DNA of 60,786 nucleotides, taken from contig NZ_FNGE01000015.1 in the NCBI RefSeq assembly GCF_900102885.1, positions 1-60,786 of the forward strand. The letters are read 5' to 3'. The notes beneath the pieces are model-generated. The model was not told where the DNA came from and made no database searches. It worked only from the letters and a program-made list of their open reading frames with translations. This DNA is from Paracoccus chinensis. GTDB taxonomy: Bacteria; Pseudomonadota; Alphaproteobacteria; Rhodobacterales; Rhodobacteraceae. Below are positions 51,866 through 59,888 of the stretch, in pieces (position 1 is the first letter of the stretch; each line of letters opens with the position of its first letter). The translations under genes and the position numbers were made by a program.

Positions 51866-51926
51866 TGATGCCCGTGCGACCGCTTGATCCACACGGGGGA
51901 TGCATCGTCTGCCTGTCGGGGGCGCC

Positions 51927-53381
51927 ATGGGGATCTGCTGGAAGGACTATCCGGTCAACGGCTTCCACGACGAGGTGATCCTCGCGCCCGGCCAGCCGCG
52001 ACCGGGCGCCGAGGCGCTTTGCGCCTATCTCGCCTCGCTGGACGACGCCCGGCTGGCCGAGCGCGTGGCCTCGGCGGAGGCCGGCATCCGCATGATGGGC
52101 ATCACCTTCCGGGTTTATGGCGAGGACGGCGGCTCGAACGACCGCCACTGGCCCTATGACCTGGTGCCGCGCATCCTGCCCCTGCCCGAATGGCGGCGGA
52201 TCGAGGCGGGGCTGAAGCAGCGCGCATTGGCGCTCAACCTCTTCATCGACGACGTCTATCACGACCAGCGGGCCTTTCGGGACGGCATCGTCCCGCGCGA
52301 CCTGCTGGCGACCTCGAAGAACTTCCGGCCCGAATGCATGGGCGTCTCTCCGGCCCATGGCATCTGGGCGCATATCTGCGGATCGGACCTCGTGCGGGAC
52401 CGCGACGGCACCGTTTATGTGCTCGAGGACAACCTGCGCGTCCCTTCGGGCGTCAGCTACATGCTTGAAAACCGCCAGATCACCAAGCGCTGCTTCCCCG
52501 AACTGTTCCGCCGCGCGCGCATCCTGCCGGTGGACGACTATCCGTCGCAGCTTCACGCGATGCTGGCCTCGCTGAGCCCCCGCCCCGGCGACGAGCCGCA
52601 GATCGTCGTGCTGACGCCGGGCATCTACAACTCGGCCTATTACGAGCACAGCTACCTCGCGCAGCGGATGGGGGTCGAACTGGTCACCGGCGCCGACCTG
52701 TTCGTGGACGATGACGACTGCGTGCAGATGCACACCCTGTCAGGCCCCCGCCGGGTCGATGTGATCTACCGCCGCGTGGACGACCTGTTCCTCGATCCCG
52801 AGGCCTTCCGCCCCGATTCCATGCTGGGCGTGCCGGGGCTGATGCGGGCCTGGCGGGCGGGCAACGTCGCGCTGGCCAACGCGCCGGGCGCAGGGGTGGC
52901 CGACGACAAGGTGATCTACACCTATGTGCCCGCGCTGATCCGCTATTACCTCGACGCCGAGCCCCTGCTGCCCAACGTCCCCAGCTTCCGCTGCGTTTAT
53001 CCTTCGGAACGCGACCATGTGCTGGCCAACATCGACAATCTGGTCGTCAAGGCCGCCAACGAATCCGGAGGCTACGGCCTGCTGATCGGCCCCCACGCGA
53101 CCGAAGCCGAGCGCGCGGCCTTTGCCGAGGCCGTCCGGCGCGACCCGCGCAACTACATGGCCCAGCCCATGCTGACCCTGTCCACGGTGCCGACCATAGT
53201 CGGCAGCGGCGTCGCGCCCCGGCACGTGGACCTGCGCCCCTTCACGCTGTCGGGCAGCCGCACCGAGGTCACCGCCGGGGGCCTCACGCGCGTCGCGCTG
53301 GTCGAGGGCTCGACCGTCGTCAACTCCAGCCAGGGCGGCGGCAGCAAGGACACCTGGGTCGTGGATGTCGGAGGGTCATGA
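51927..53381 (+). CDS. Circularly permuted ATP-grasp protein, copy 2
   Basis: The 484-aa copy is very close to 45119..46576; long stretches such as GLKQRALALNLFIDDVYHDQ, CGSDLVRDRDGTVYVLEDNL and SQGGGSKDTWVVD are the same or nearly so. ATG 51927 (MGICWKDY) is chosen to match copy 1. An upstream ATG at 51900 is in frame. Small differences cluster near residues 1-30 and in the central YVDDEDMVQLQTI/FVDDDDCVQMHTL segment, which might alter substrate choice. Confidence 0.88.
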   Translation: MGICWKDYPVNGFHDEVILAPGQPRPGAEALCAYLASLDDARLAERVASAEAGIRMMGITFRVYGEDGGSNDRHWPYDLVPRILPLPEWRRIEAGLKQRALALNLFIDDVYHDQRAFRDGIVPRDLLATSKNFRPECMGVSPAHGIWAHICGSDLVRDRDGTVYVLEDNLRVPSGVSYMLENRQITKRCFPELFRRARILPVDDYPSQLHAMLASLSPRPGDEPQIVVLTPGIYNSAYYEHSYLAQRMGVELVTGADLFVDDDDCVQMHTLSGPRRVDVIYRRVDDLFLDPEAFRPDSMLGVPGLMRAWRAGNVALANAPGAGVADDKVIYTYVPALIRYYLDAEPLLPNVPSFRCVYPSERDHVLANIDNLVVKAANESGGYGLLIGPHATEAERAAFAEAVRRDPRNYMAQPMLTLSTVPTIVGSGVAPRHVDLRPFTLSGSRTEVTAGGLTRVALVEGSTVVNSSQGGGSKDTWVVDVGGS

Positions 53382-54352
53382 TGCTGTCGCGGGCTGCCGA
53401 GAACATCTACTGGATGGCGCGCTATCTGGAACGCGCCGAGAACACCGCCCGCCTTGTCGCCGTCCATTCCGAGTTCCGGCTGGACCGGCCCGACCGCTCG
53501 GGCTTCTTCTGGGAACCGGTGCTGTCCATCACCGGCACGCTGGAGGATTTCGACGCCCGCGGCCTGCCCCGGACCGAGCGCGAGGCCACGAACTTCCTGC
53601 TCAGCGATCCGCAGAACCCCTCGTCGCTGCTGTCCTCCTGCAGCTATGCGCGGGAAAACATCCGCACCCTGATGGAAATGCTGCCCCGCGAAAGCTGGGA
53701 AGCGGTCAACGGGCTGCACGCGGCCGCCGCGCGACCCGGCGTCGGGGCGCCCCAGATGCGCGACGTCCACCTGCGCGAGATCATCGGCCGGTCGCAGGCC
53801 ATGGCGGGGCTGTTCTCGGGCGCCATGAACGACGACGCGGGCTATGCCGTCCTGCGGCTGGGGCGCACCATCGAGCGCGGCAGCTTCACGGTGCAGGTGC
53901 TGGAGAACGCGCTTGCCCGGATCGGGGACGGCGTGGGCGACATGCTGTCGCTGCAGGCGGCCGAATGGGTCGGCGTGCTCAAGTCGCTGACGGCCTACCA
54001 GATGTACCGCCGCAGCCTGCGCGGACCCGTGACGCGCCTTGGCGTCAGCCGCTTTCTTGTGTTTTCGCAGGTCTTTCCCCGCGCGCTCGTCCATTGCCTG
54101 GGCGGGATCGGGCAGGCGCTCGGCCGGCTTCCGGATTCGGGGGCGGCCGCCGCGACCGCGGCCCGGCTGTCGGCGGAACTGGCCGCGGCCGAGACGGCGG
54201 GCGCGGACGCCGACCGGATCGCCGGTCTGCTGGCCAGCGCCCGGTCCGACCTGTCGGCGCTGCACCAGGCGGTGTGCGAAACCTATTTCATCGCGCCGAC
54301 CCGGGTCGCGCCCCCGGCCCCGGCCAGCCGGACCCAGGCCCAGGGCGCCTGA
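53378..54352 (+). CDS. Alpha-E domain protein, copy 2
   Basis: This 324-aa paralog of 46573..47538 has a conserved start (MLSRAAENIYWMARYLERAE) and centre (MNDDAGYAVLRLGRTIERGS), but it is clearly more diverged than the ATP-grasp pair. The divergence is strongest in the last 100 residues. It overlaps the ATP-grasp stop in ATGA. The convergent Anbu gene begins 13 bases beyond its stop. Confidence 0.87.
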   Translation: MMLSRAAENIYWMARYLERAENTARLVAVHSEFRLDRPDRSGFFWEPVLSITGTLEDFDARGLPRTEREATNFLLSDPQNPSSLLSSCSYARENIRTLMEMLPRESWEAVNGLHAAAARPGVGAPQMRDVHLREIIGRSQAMAGLFSGAMNDDAGYAVLRLGRTIERGSFTVQVLENALARIGDGVGDMLSLQAAEWVGVLKSLTAYQMYRRSLRGPVTRLGVSRFLVFSQVFPRALVHCLGGIGQALGRLPDSGAAAATAARLSAELAAAETAGADADRIAGLLASARSDLSALHQAVCETYFIAPTRVAPPAPASRTQAQGA

Positions 54353-54365
54353 CCCTGCCGCCGTT

Positions 54366-55109
54366 TCAGGCGGGCGGCCCGAAGGGCACGCGCGGGACCG
54401 CCCTGCAGGCTTCGTTGATCACCTCGGACCAGCGCCGCGACAGTTCGGCGAAATAGCCGTCGTTCGGCCCGATCCGGTGGACGACCTCGGCCCCCGACTG
54501 CCCCTGCCGCGCGGTGACGAGGTCGATGGGCAGCCCCACCGCGAGGTTCGAGCGCATGGTCGAGCTGAAGGAGATCAGGCCGATCTTCACCGCCTCGTAA
54601 AGCTCGGTGTCATAGCAGAGCGCCCGGTCCAGGATGGGCTTGCCGTACTTGTTCTCGCCGATCTGCAGATAGGGCGTGTCGGGGCCGCATTCGATGCAGT
54701 TGCCCGCCGGATAGACCAGGAACAGCCGCAGCGGCTCGCCCCCCACCGAGCCGCCGACCAGCAGCGTGGCGTCGAAGCTGATCTGCTGCTGTTCGAGGCT
54801 TTCCATGCCGTCGCGCGCCGCGCGCAGGGCGCGTCCGGCGGCAAGCGCCGCGTCATAGATGCTGGAAACGGACTCCAGCGTTTCCGTTTCCCCGGTTTCG
54901 GGGTTGGGGACGCCCTGGTGCAGCCGCTGCACCGCGTCCTGCGTCGTGGACAGGCTGCCGGCCGAGGCGCTGACGATCAGCCGGTTGCCGTCATTGGCAT
55001 GGACCCGCAGCTTGCGGTAGGTCGAGACATTGTCCACCCCCGCATTTGTCCGGGTATCGGCCATCATCACCAGCCCGTCCCGCACCAGGAACCCCGCACA
55101 ATAGGTCAT
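54366..55109 (-). CDS. Anbu: proteasome beta-subunit-like peptidase
   Basis: The 247-aa protein belongs to COG3484, the Anbu (ancestral beta subunit) family. MTYCAGFLVRDGLVMMADTR, then NAGVDN, places Thr2 as the catalytic nucleophile after loss of the start methionine. The Asp in ADTRTN and a conserved Lys (YRKLRV) complete the Ntn-hydrolase site. Further marks are SASAGSLSTTQD and GLISFSSTMRSNLAVGLPID. Anbu assembles into helical or ring-like particles and is found beside ATP-grasp, alpha-E and peptidase genes in many proteobacteria, where its substrates are unknown. Here it faces the second cassette and may process the peptide made by the ligases. Confidence 0.88.
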   Translation of the reverse strand: MTYCAGFLVRDGLVMMADTRTNAGVDNVSTYRKLRVHANDGNRLIVSASAGSLSTTQDAVQRLHQGVPNPETGETETLESVSSIYDAALAAGRALRAARDGMESLEQQQISFDATLLVGGSVGGEPLRLFLVYPAGNCIECGPDTPYLQIGENKYGKPILDRALCYDTELYEAVKIGLISFSSTMRSNLAVGLPIDLVTARQGQSGAEVVHRIGPNDGYFAELSRRWSEVINEACRAVPRVPFGPPA

Positions 55110-55388
55110 CTTCGGCCTTTTTCCCCTTCGGAACCCGACAGGCCGAACCTAGCAGGCCTTCTGCCTTCCCGAAATCGCGCCGAAGGCCCGCGGGCCCCCG
55201 CGCCGCAGCGTCACCGGCCCCCTGCCCGCCCGATGACCACGAAGGATCGCCCCGCAGCACGGGGCACAGAGCCCTCGGCCCCGACCTCCCCCTTTCGTCG
55301 GAGAGACAGGCCGGCGAGGCGGATGCAACACTCCGGGCCTGCGGCGACCGCCCGGCTGCCCGTTCCCTCACCCGACGCGGAGAGCCCC

Positions 55389-56345
55389 GTGACCCACAGC
55401 AGCACCATCTCTCACCCGGTCGCCCGGCTGACCCGCGACGTGGCGGCGGGGCTGGTGGGACACGAACGGATGGCCGAGCGGCTGGTGATCGCGCTGCTGG
55501 CGGGCGGCCATGTCCTGCTGGAAGGCCCGCCCGGCATCGCCAAGACCCGCGCGGTCAAGCGGCTGGCGGGGCATCTGCCGGGCCGGCACGCGCGCATCCA
55601 GTGCACGCCCGACCTGCTGCCCTCGGACCTGACCGGCACGCAGGTCTATCGCGCCGAGGACGGCTTCAGCTTCGTGCCCGGCCCGCTGTTCCACTCGCTG
55701 GTGCTGGTGGACGAGATCAACCGCGCGCCCCCCAAGGTCCAGTCCGCGCTGCTGGAAGCCATGGCCGAGCATCAGGTCACCACGGGGGGCACCACCCGGC
55801 CCCTGCCCGATCCCTTCATGGTCGTGGCCACCCAGAACCCGATCGAGCACGAGGGCACCTTCCCGCTGCCCGAGGCGCAGATGGACCGCTTCCTGCTGCA
55901 CCTGCACCTGGACCTGCCGGGGGCCGAGGACGAGCGGGCGATCCTCGACCTCGTGGAAACCGAGCTGCTCGCGCCGCCCCCGCCCGCGGCCGAACTGATC
56001 GCCGAGGCCGACATCCACGCGGCGCGGCGCGCGGTGGCGCAGGTGCATCTGGCCCCCGCGCTCAAGGACTACATCGTGCGGCTGGTCATGGCGACGCGGG
56101 CGGGGGGCGCGGTCGCGGACCGCATCGAGCATCCCGTCTCGCCCCGCGGCACGCTGGCGCTGGCGGCGGCGACACGGGCGCGGGCCTGGCTGCGCGGGCG
56201 CGACCACGGGCTGCCCGAGGATGTCGAGGATCTGGCCACCGACGCGCTGGCGCACCGCCTGGTCCCCAGCTGGCAGGCCACCAGCGAGGGCTGCACCCCC
56301 CGCAGCCTGATCGCCGAGGCCATGGAGAAGGTCCGCCCGTGGTAG
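55389..56345 (+). CDS. MoxR family AAA+ ATPase
   Basis: This 318-aa AAA+ ATPase of the MoxR group has Walker A VLLEGPPGIAKTRAVK, Walker B LVLVDEINRAPPKVQSALLE, sensor 1 VVATQNPIEHEGTFPLPEAQ and arginine finger DRF. MoxR ATPases act as chaperones that mature or load metal-dependent or membrane-bound VWA partners. The start is GTG 55389 after GGAGAG. It opens an operon in which each gene overlaps the next. Confidence 0.9.
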   Translation: MTHSSTISHPVARLTRDVAAGLVGHERMAERLVIALLAGGHVLLEGPPGIAKTRAVKRLAGHLPGRHARIQCTPDLLPSDLTGTQVYRAEDGFSFVPGPLFHSLVLVDEINRAPPKVQSALLEAMAEHQVTTGGTTRPLPDPFMVVATQNPIEHEGTFPLPEAQMDRFLLHLHLDLPGAEDERAILDLVETELLAPPPPAAELIAEADIHAARRAVAQVHLAPALKDYIVRLVMATRAGGAVADRIEHPVSPRGTLALAAATRARAWLRGRDHGLPEDVEDLATDALAHRLVPSWQATSEGCTPRSLIAEAMEKVRPW

Positions 56346-57163
56346 CCGCCGCGCTGGACCGTCCGGGGTTGCGCCTGACGGCGGCCGAACTGATCGCCCT
56401 GCGCCCGCCCCCGCGGTCCGGCCGCGCGCGTCCGGCCAGCCGCCGCCCCGGCGCGATCCCGGCCCGCACCGCCGGTCAGGGCATGGACCTGCGCGAGATC
56501 CGCGCATTCACCGATGGCGACGACATCCGCCGCATCGACCCGGCGGCGACCGCCCGCACCGGACAGCTTCACGTCCGCAGCTTTCACGAGGACCGCGACG
56601 ACACCACCCTGCTGGTCGCGGACTTTCGCCACGCCATGCTGTGGGGCACCGTGGATGCGCTGCGCTCCGTCCGCGCCGCCCGCCACCTCGCCCGGCTGGG
56701 GTGGGAGGCGGTGGCGCGGGGCGGCTCGGTCGGGCTGCTGGTGGCAGGCGACGACGGCCCCGCCAGCCTGCAGCCGAACACCGGCGCGGCGCAGATGCAG
56801 GCGGTGGCGGTGATGCTGGCCGCGCGCCACGACGCGGCGCTGCTGCGGCGGGGGAAGGCCGCGGCCCTTGGCCCCGTGATCGCGCAGGCGCAGCGGATCG
56901 CGCCGCCGGGCAGCCGGGTGCATCTGGCGACCGGGCCGGACGGGCTTGAGGGCACGGATGCGGCTCTGGCCCGGCTGGCGCGGGGACGGACGGTCGCGGT
57001 GCACCTGATCCTCGACCCCGCCGAAAGCGCCCCGCCCGGCCGGGTGCTGTCGGTCAGCGCCGGGGGCACGGCCCGGCGCGGCCTGCTTGCCCCCCATGAC
57101 CCCGCCCCGCAGCTTGCCTTGCTGCGGACCTTGGGCATCGAGCCTCATGTCCTCGCATCCTGA
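56339..57163 (+). CDS. DUF58 domain protein
   Basis: The 274-aa protein contains the DUF58 signature, here DLREIRAFTDGDDIRRIDPA followed by ATARTGQLHVRSFHEDRDD, and a VWA-like C-terminal part. DUF58 proteins regularly stand between MoxR and BatA. GTG 56339 overlaps the MoxR stop by 7 bases. Function unknown; thought to be an adaptor. Confidence 0.83.
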   Translation: MVAAALDRPGLRLTAAELIALRPPPRSGRARPASRRPGAIPARTAGQGMDLREIRAFTDGDDIRRIDPAATARTGQLHVRSFHEDRDDTTLLVADFRHAMLWGTVDALRSVRAARHLARLGWEAVARGGSVGLLVAGDDGPASLQPNTGAAQMQAVAVMLAARHDAALLRRGKAAALGPVIAQAQRIAPPGSRVHLATGPDGLEGTDAALARLARGRTVAVHLILDPAESAPPGRVLSVSAGGTARRGLLAPHDPAPQLALLRTLGIEPHVLAS

Positions 57164-57488
57164 GGTTTCCGCCGACCTGATCGCCGCCCTCGGCCCGCCG
57201 CGTCTGGTGCCGCAGCTGGCGACGCTCGGCTGGCCCGAGATGCTGGGGCTGCTTGGCCTCGGCCTGCTGGCGGGGGTGGTCGCGGCCACGGCGCTGTCGC
57301 CCTTCCTCGGGCGGCGGACCTCGACCTGCGCCCGCATCCGCGCGACCCGCGGGCTGCCCCCGCAGGAACGCATCCTCGCCATTGCCCGCATCCTCGGCCG
57401 CCTGCCCGAGCCCTTGCGCGCCCCGGCCTATGGCGCGGCCCCGGCCCCTTCGGACGACCGGATCGAACAACTGGCGAGGCGGCGATGA
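57147..57488 (+). CDS. Small membrane protein of the Bat operon (DUF4381-like)
   Basis: This 113-aa protein has one membrane segment (EMLGLLGLGLLAGVVAATAL) after a short N-terminus with ADLIAALGPPRLVPQLATLG and a basic, Pro-rich tail. The position between DUF58 and BatA and the topology fit DUF4381-type proteins. It overlaps both neighbours. The similarity is weak; the assignment rests mostly on context. Confidence 0.6.
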   Translation: MSSHPEVSADLIAALGPPRLVPQLATLGWPEMLGLLGLGLLAGVVAATALSPFLGRRTSTCARIRATRGLPPQERILAIARILGRLPEPLRAPAYGAAPAPSDDRIEQLARRR

Positions 57489-58411
57489 GCTTCGCCTTTC
57501 CCTTCGCCTTCCTGCTGCTGCTCCTGCCCCTGCTGGTGCGCCTGCTGCCGCCCCTGTCGGCGCCCATGGGCCTGCGCGTCCCGGCCCATGTGCTGGCGGG
57601 CGTCACCCCGCAGCGCGGCGCGGGGCAGGGCGTCCTGCTGGCGGCGCTGGCCTGGCTTGCGCTGGTGCTCGCGCTGGCCGGGCCGCAGGTCAGCCGGCCG
57701 AGCGGGATGATCCCCGCCTCGGGCCGCGACATCGTGCTGGCGATGGACCTGTCGGGCAGCATGGAGCGCGAGGATTTCGACCTCGACGGCGCGCCCCTGT
57801 CACGGCTCGACGCGGTCAAGCGGGTGGCCTCGCGCCTTGTCGCCAGCCGCGAGGGCGACCGGATCGGGCTCGTGATCTTCGGCGACCGCGCCTATTTCGC
57901 CCAGCCCCTGACCTTCGACGTCGATGCCGTCGCCCGCGCCATCGACGAGGCGCAGATCGGCATTTCGGGCCGCGCGACGGCGATCTCGGACGGCCTTGGC
58001 CTTGCCATGAAGCGGCTGGTCGCCAGCGAGGCGCCGACGCGGGTGGTGGTGCTGTTCTCGGACGGCTCGGACACCTCGGGCAAGGTCGACGCGGTCGAGG
58101 CCGCGCGGCTGGCCGCCGGCCACGGCATCCGCATCCACACGGTCGCCCTGGGTCCGCAGGACATGGAAACCGCGCCGAAGACCCGCGACGCGGTGGATTC
58201 CGAAACCCTGCGCGCGCTGGCCGGGGCCAGCGGCGGCGCCACCTTCCGCGTGCGCGGGATGGAGGATCTTGAACGCATGGCCGCCGCGCTGGACGAACTT
58301 GAGCCGAACCCGTCCGAGCGCCCGCCGATGCTTTACCGGCAGTCGCTCTGGCCCTGGCCCGCCGGGGTGGCGCTGGCCCTGCTGCTGCTGATCGGCTGGA
58401 GGCGCGCATGA
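57485..58411 (+). CDS. batA: BatA-like VWA domain membrane protein
   Basis: The 308-aa protein has N-terminal membrane helices (FPFAFLLLLLPLLVRLLPPL) and a second near residue 60. A VWA domain with MIDAS motif AMDLSGSME, Thr/Ser in GRATAISDGLGLA and Asp in LFSDGSDTSGK follows. A C-terminal membrane helix (PWPAGVALALLLLIGW) closes the protein. It is the typical BatA topology with the VWA domain in the periplasm. The metal site is intact. Confidence 0.82.
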   Translation: MSFAFPFAFLLLLLPLLVRLLPPLSAPMGLRVPAHVLAGVTPQRGAGQGVLLAALAWLALVLALAGPQVSRPSGMIPASGRDIVLAMDLSGSMEREDFDLDGAPLSRLDAVKRVASRLVASREGDRIGLVIFGDRAYFAQPLTFDVDAVARAIDEAQIGISGRATAISDGLGLAMKRLVASEAPTRVVVLFSDGSDTSGKVDAVEAARLAAGHGIRIHTVALGPQDMETAPKTRDAVDSETLRALAGASGGATFRVRGMEDLERMAAALDELEPNPSERPPMLYRQSLWPWPAGVALALLLLIGWRRA

Positions 58412-59277
58412 TCCTGCTGCGCCCCGGCTGGCTGGCCGCCCTGCCCCTGCTGGCGCTGGCCGTGCTGCTTCTGCGGCGGCGCGGCGCCGACGCGGGCGGG
58501 TGGGAGACGGTGATGCCGCCCACGATGCTGGCCGGGATGATGGCGCTGGGGCACCTGCGGCGCGGCTCGGGCTGGCGGCGGCTTGCGCCGGTTGCGGGCG
58601 CGGCGGTGCTGGCGCTGGGGCTGGCCGGTCCCGCCCTGCCCCGCGCCGATGCCCCGGTCTTTGCCCAAAGCGACGCGGTGGTGATCGCCATCGACATGTC
58701 GGATTCGGTCGCGGCGGGCCCCGCGCTGGCGGATGCGCAGGCCGCGGCCGCAGGGCTGCTGACGCGGCTGGCAGGCCGTCCGGTGGGACTGATCCTTTAC
58801 GCCAACGAGGCCTATGCCGTGGCCGCCCCCACCGACGACCCCGCGACCCTGCAAAGCCAGATCGCCGTTCTCGACGCCGCGATCATGCCGGACGAGGGCA
58901 GCCACCCCGCCGCCGCCCTGTCGCTGGCCGGGCAGATGCTGGCCGGGCTGAAGCGCGCCGACCTTGTCCTGATCTCGGACGGGGGCGGCATCGACGCGGC
59001 CGCGCGCGCAGAGGCGGCGCGGCTGGCCGAAGCGGGCGTCCGCATCTCGGTCCTGTCCGTCGAGGGCGAGCCCTCGGGCGACGCCGTGGCGCTGCGGGCG
59101 CTGGCGAACGGCGCGGTGGCCGAGGCGGGCCGCCCCGGCGCGGTCGTCGCGGCGCTGGCGGGGGGCGGGCTCGACCGCGACCGGGCGCTGGTGGCACTGC
59201 AATACCGCGACCTCGGGCCTTGGCTCGCGGCGCTGGCGCTGCTGCCGCTCGCGATGCAGTTCCGGCGGCAGGCATGA
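58408..59277 (+). CDS. batB: BatB-like VWA domain membrane protein
   Basis: This 289-aa second VWA protein has membrane helices near residues 5-25 and 55-75, a MIDAS variant AIDMSDSVAAG, GSHPAAALSLAGQ and DLVLISDGGGID, and a C-terminal helix (LGPWLAALALLPLAMQF). It overlaps BatA by 4 bases. The MIDAS aspartate and serines are kept. BatB normally pairs with a TPR protein such as the next gene. Confidence 0.8.
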   Translation: MILLRPGWLAALPLLALAVLLLRRRGADAGGWETVMPPTMLAGMMALGHLRRGSGWRRLAPVAGAAVLALGLAGPALPRADAPVFAQSDAVVIAIDMSDSVAAGPALADAQAAAAGLLTRLAGRPVGLILYANEAYAVAAPTDDPATLQSQIAVLDAAIMPDEGSHPAAALSLAGQMLAGLKRADLVLISDGGGIDAAARAEAARLAEAGVRISVLSVEGEPSGDAVALRALANGAVAEAGRPGAVVAALAGGGLDRDRALVALQYRDLGPWLAALALLPLAMQFRRQA

Positions 59278-59888
59278 GGATGCGGCTCGCCCTTCTCGCC
59301 CTGGCGCTTTGCTGCCTCGCGGCGGCGGGGCCGCAGGCGCTGGGGCGGCTGGCGCTGATGGGAGGCCTGCCGGGGCTTGCCGCGCATCTGCTGGCCGACC
59401 CGGCGGAACGGGGCATCGCCCTTTACCATGCGGGCGACCACGCAGCGGCGGACGCGGCCTTCGCACAGTCGCGGCGGCGGCAGACCTATAACCGCGCGCT
59501 GACCCTTGCCGCGCTTGGCGACTATCCGCTGTCGGTCGCCTATTTCGACGCCGTCCTTTACGACAACCCCGCCGATGCCGAGGCGCGGCGCAACCGCGAA
59601 CTGGTCGCCGCGCTCGATCCCGACATCACCGCCGACAGCACCGTGCCGGGCCGCATCGTGGGGCAGGGCGGGCTTGCCGCCGCGCCCTCGACCGCCATCG
59701 TCACCGCAGGGGTGCAGGACCCCGGCCTGTACCGGCCGATCACGGCGCGGGGCATCGCCGCGACCGACGACTGGCTGCGGACCCTGCCCGACGATCCGGG
59801 CGAGTTCCTGGCCCTGCGCCTGCGCGCCGAATACGACCGCCGCTCGGCCCTGGGCCTGCTGCGCGCGCCGGGGATCGAGCCATGGTGA
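59274..59888 (+). CDS. Tetratricopeptide-like exported protein of the Bat operon (BatC-like)
   Basis: This 204-aa protein has an N-terminal signal or anchor (MRMRLALLALALCCLAAAG) and at least two TPR-like helical pairs (GIALYHAGDHAAADAAFAQS and RALTLAALGDYPLSVAYFDA), then an acidic loop and RGIAATDDWLRTLPDDPGEF. The last motif is common in BatB/BatC-type proteins (TDDWLRTLPDDPxxFL). It overlaps the BatD-like gene by 7 bases. Confidence 0.75.
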   Translation: MRMRLALLALALCCLAAAGPQALGRLALMGGLPGLAAHLLADPAERGIALYHAGDHAAADAAFAQSRRRQTYNRALTLAALGDYPLSVAYFDAVLYDNPADAEARRNRELVAALDPDITADSTVPGRIVGQGGLAAAPSTAIVTAGVQDPGLYRPITARGIAATDDWLRTLPDDPGEFLALRLRAEYDRRSALGLLRAPGIEPW

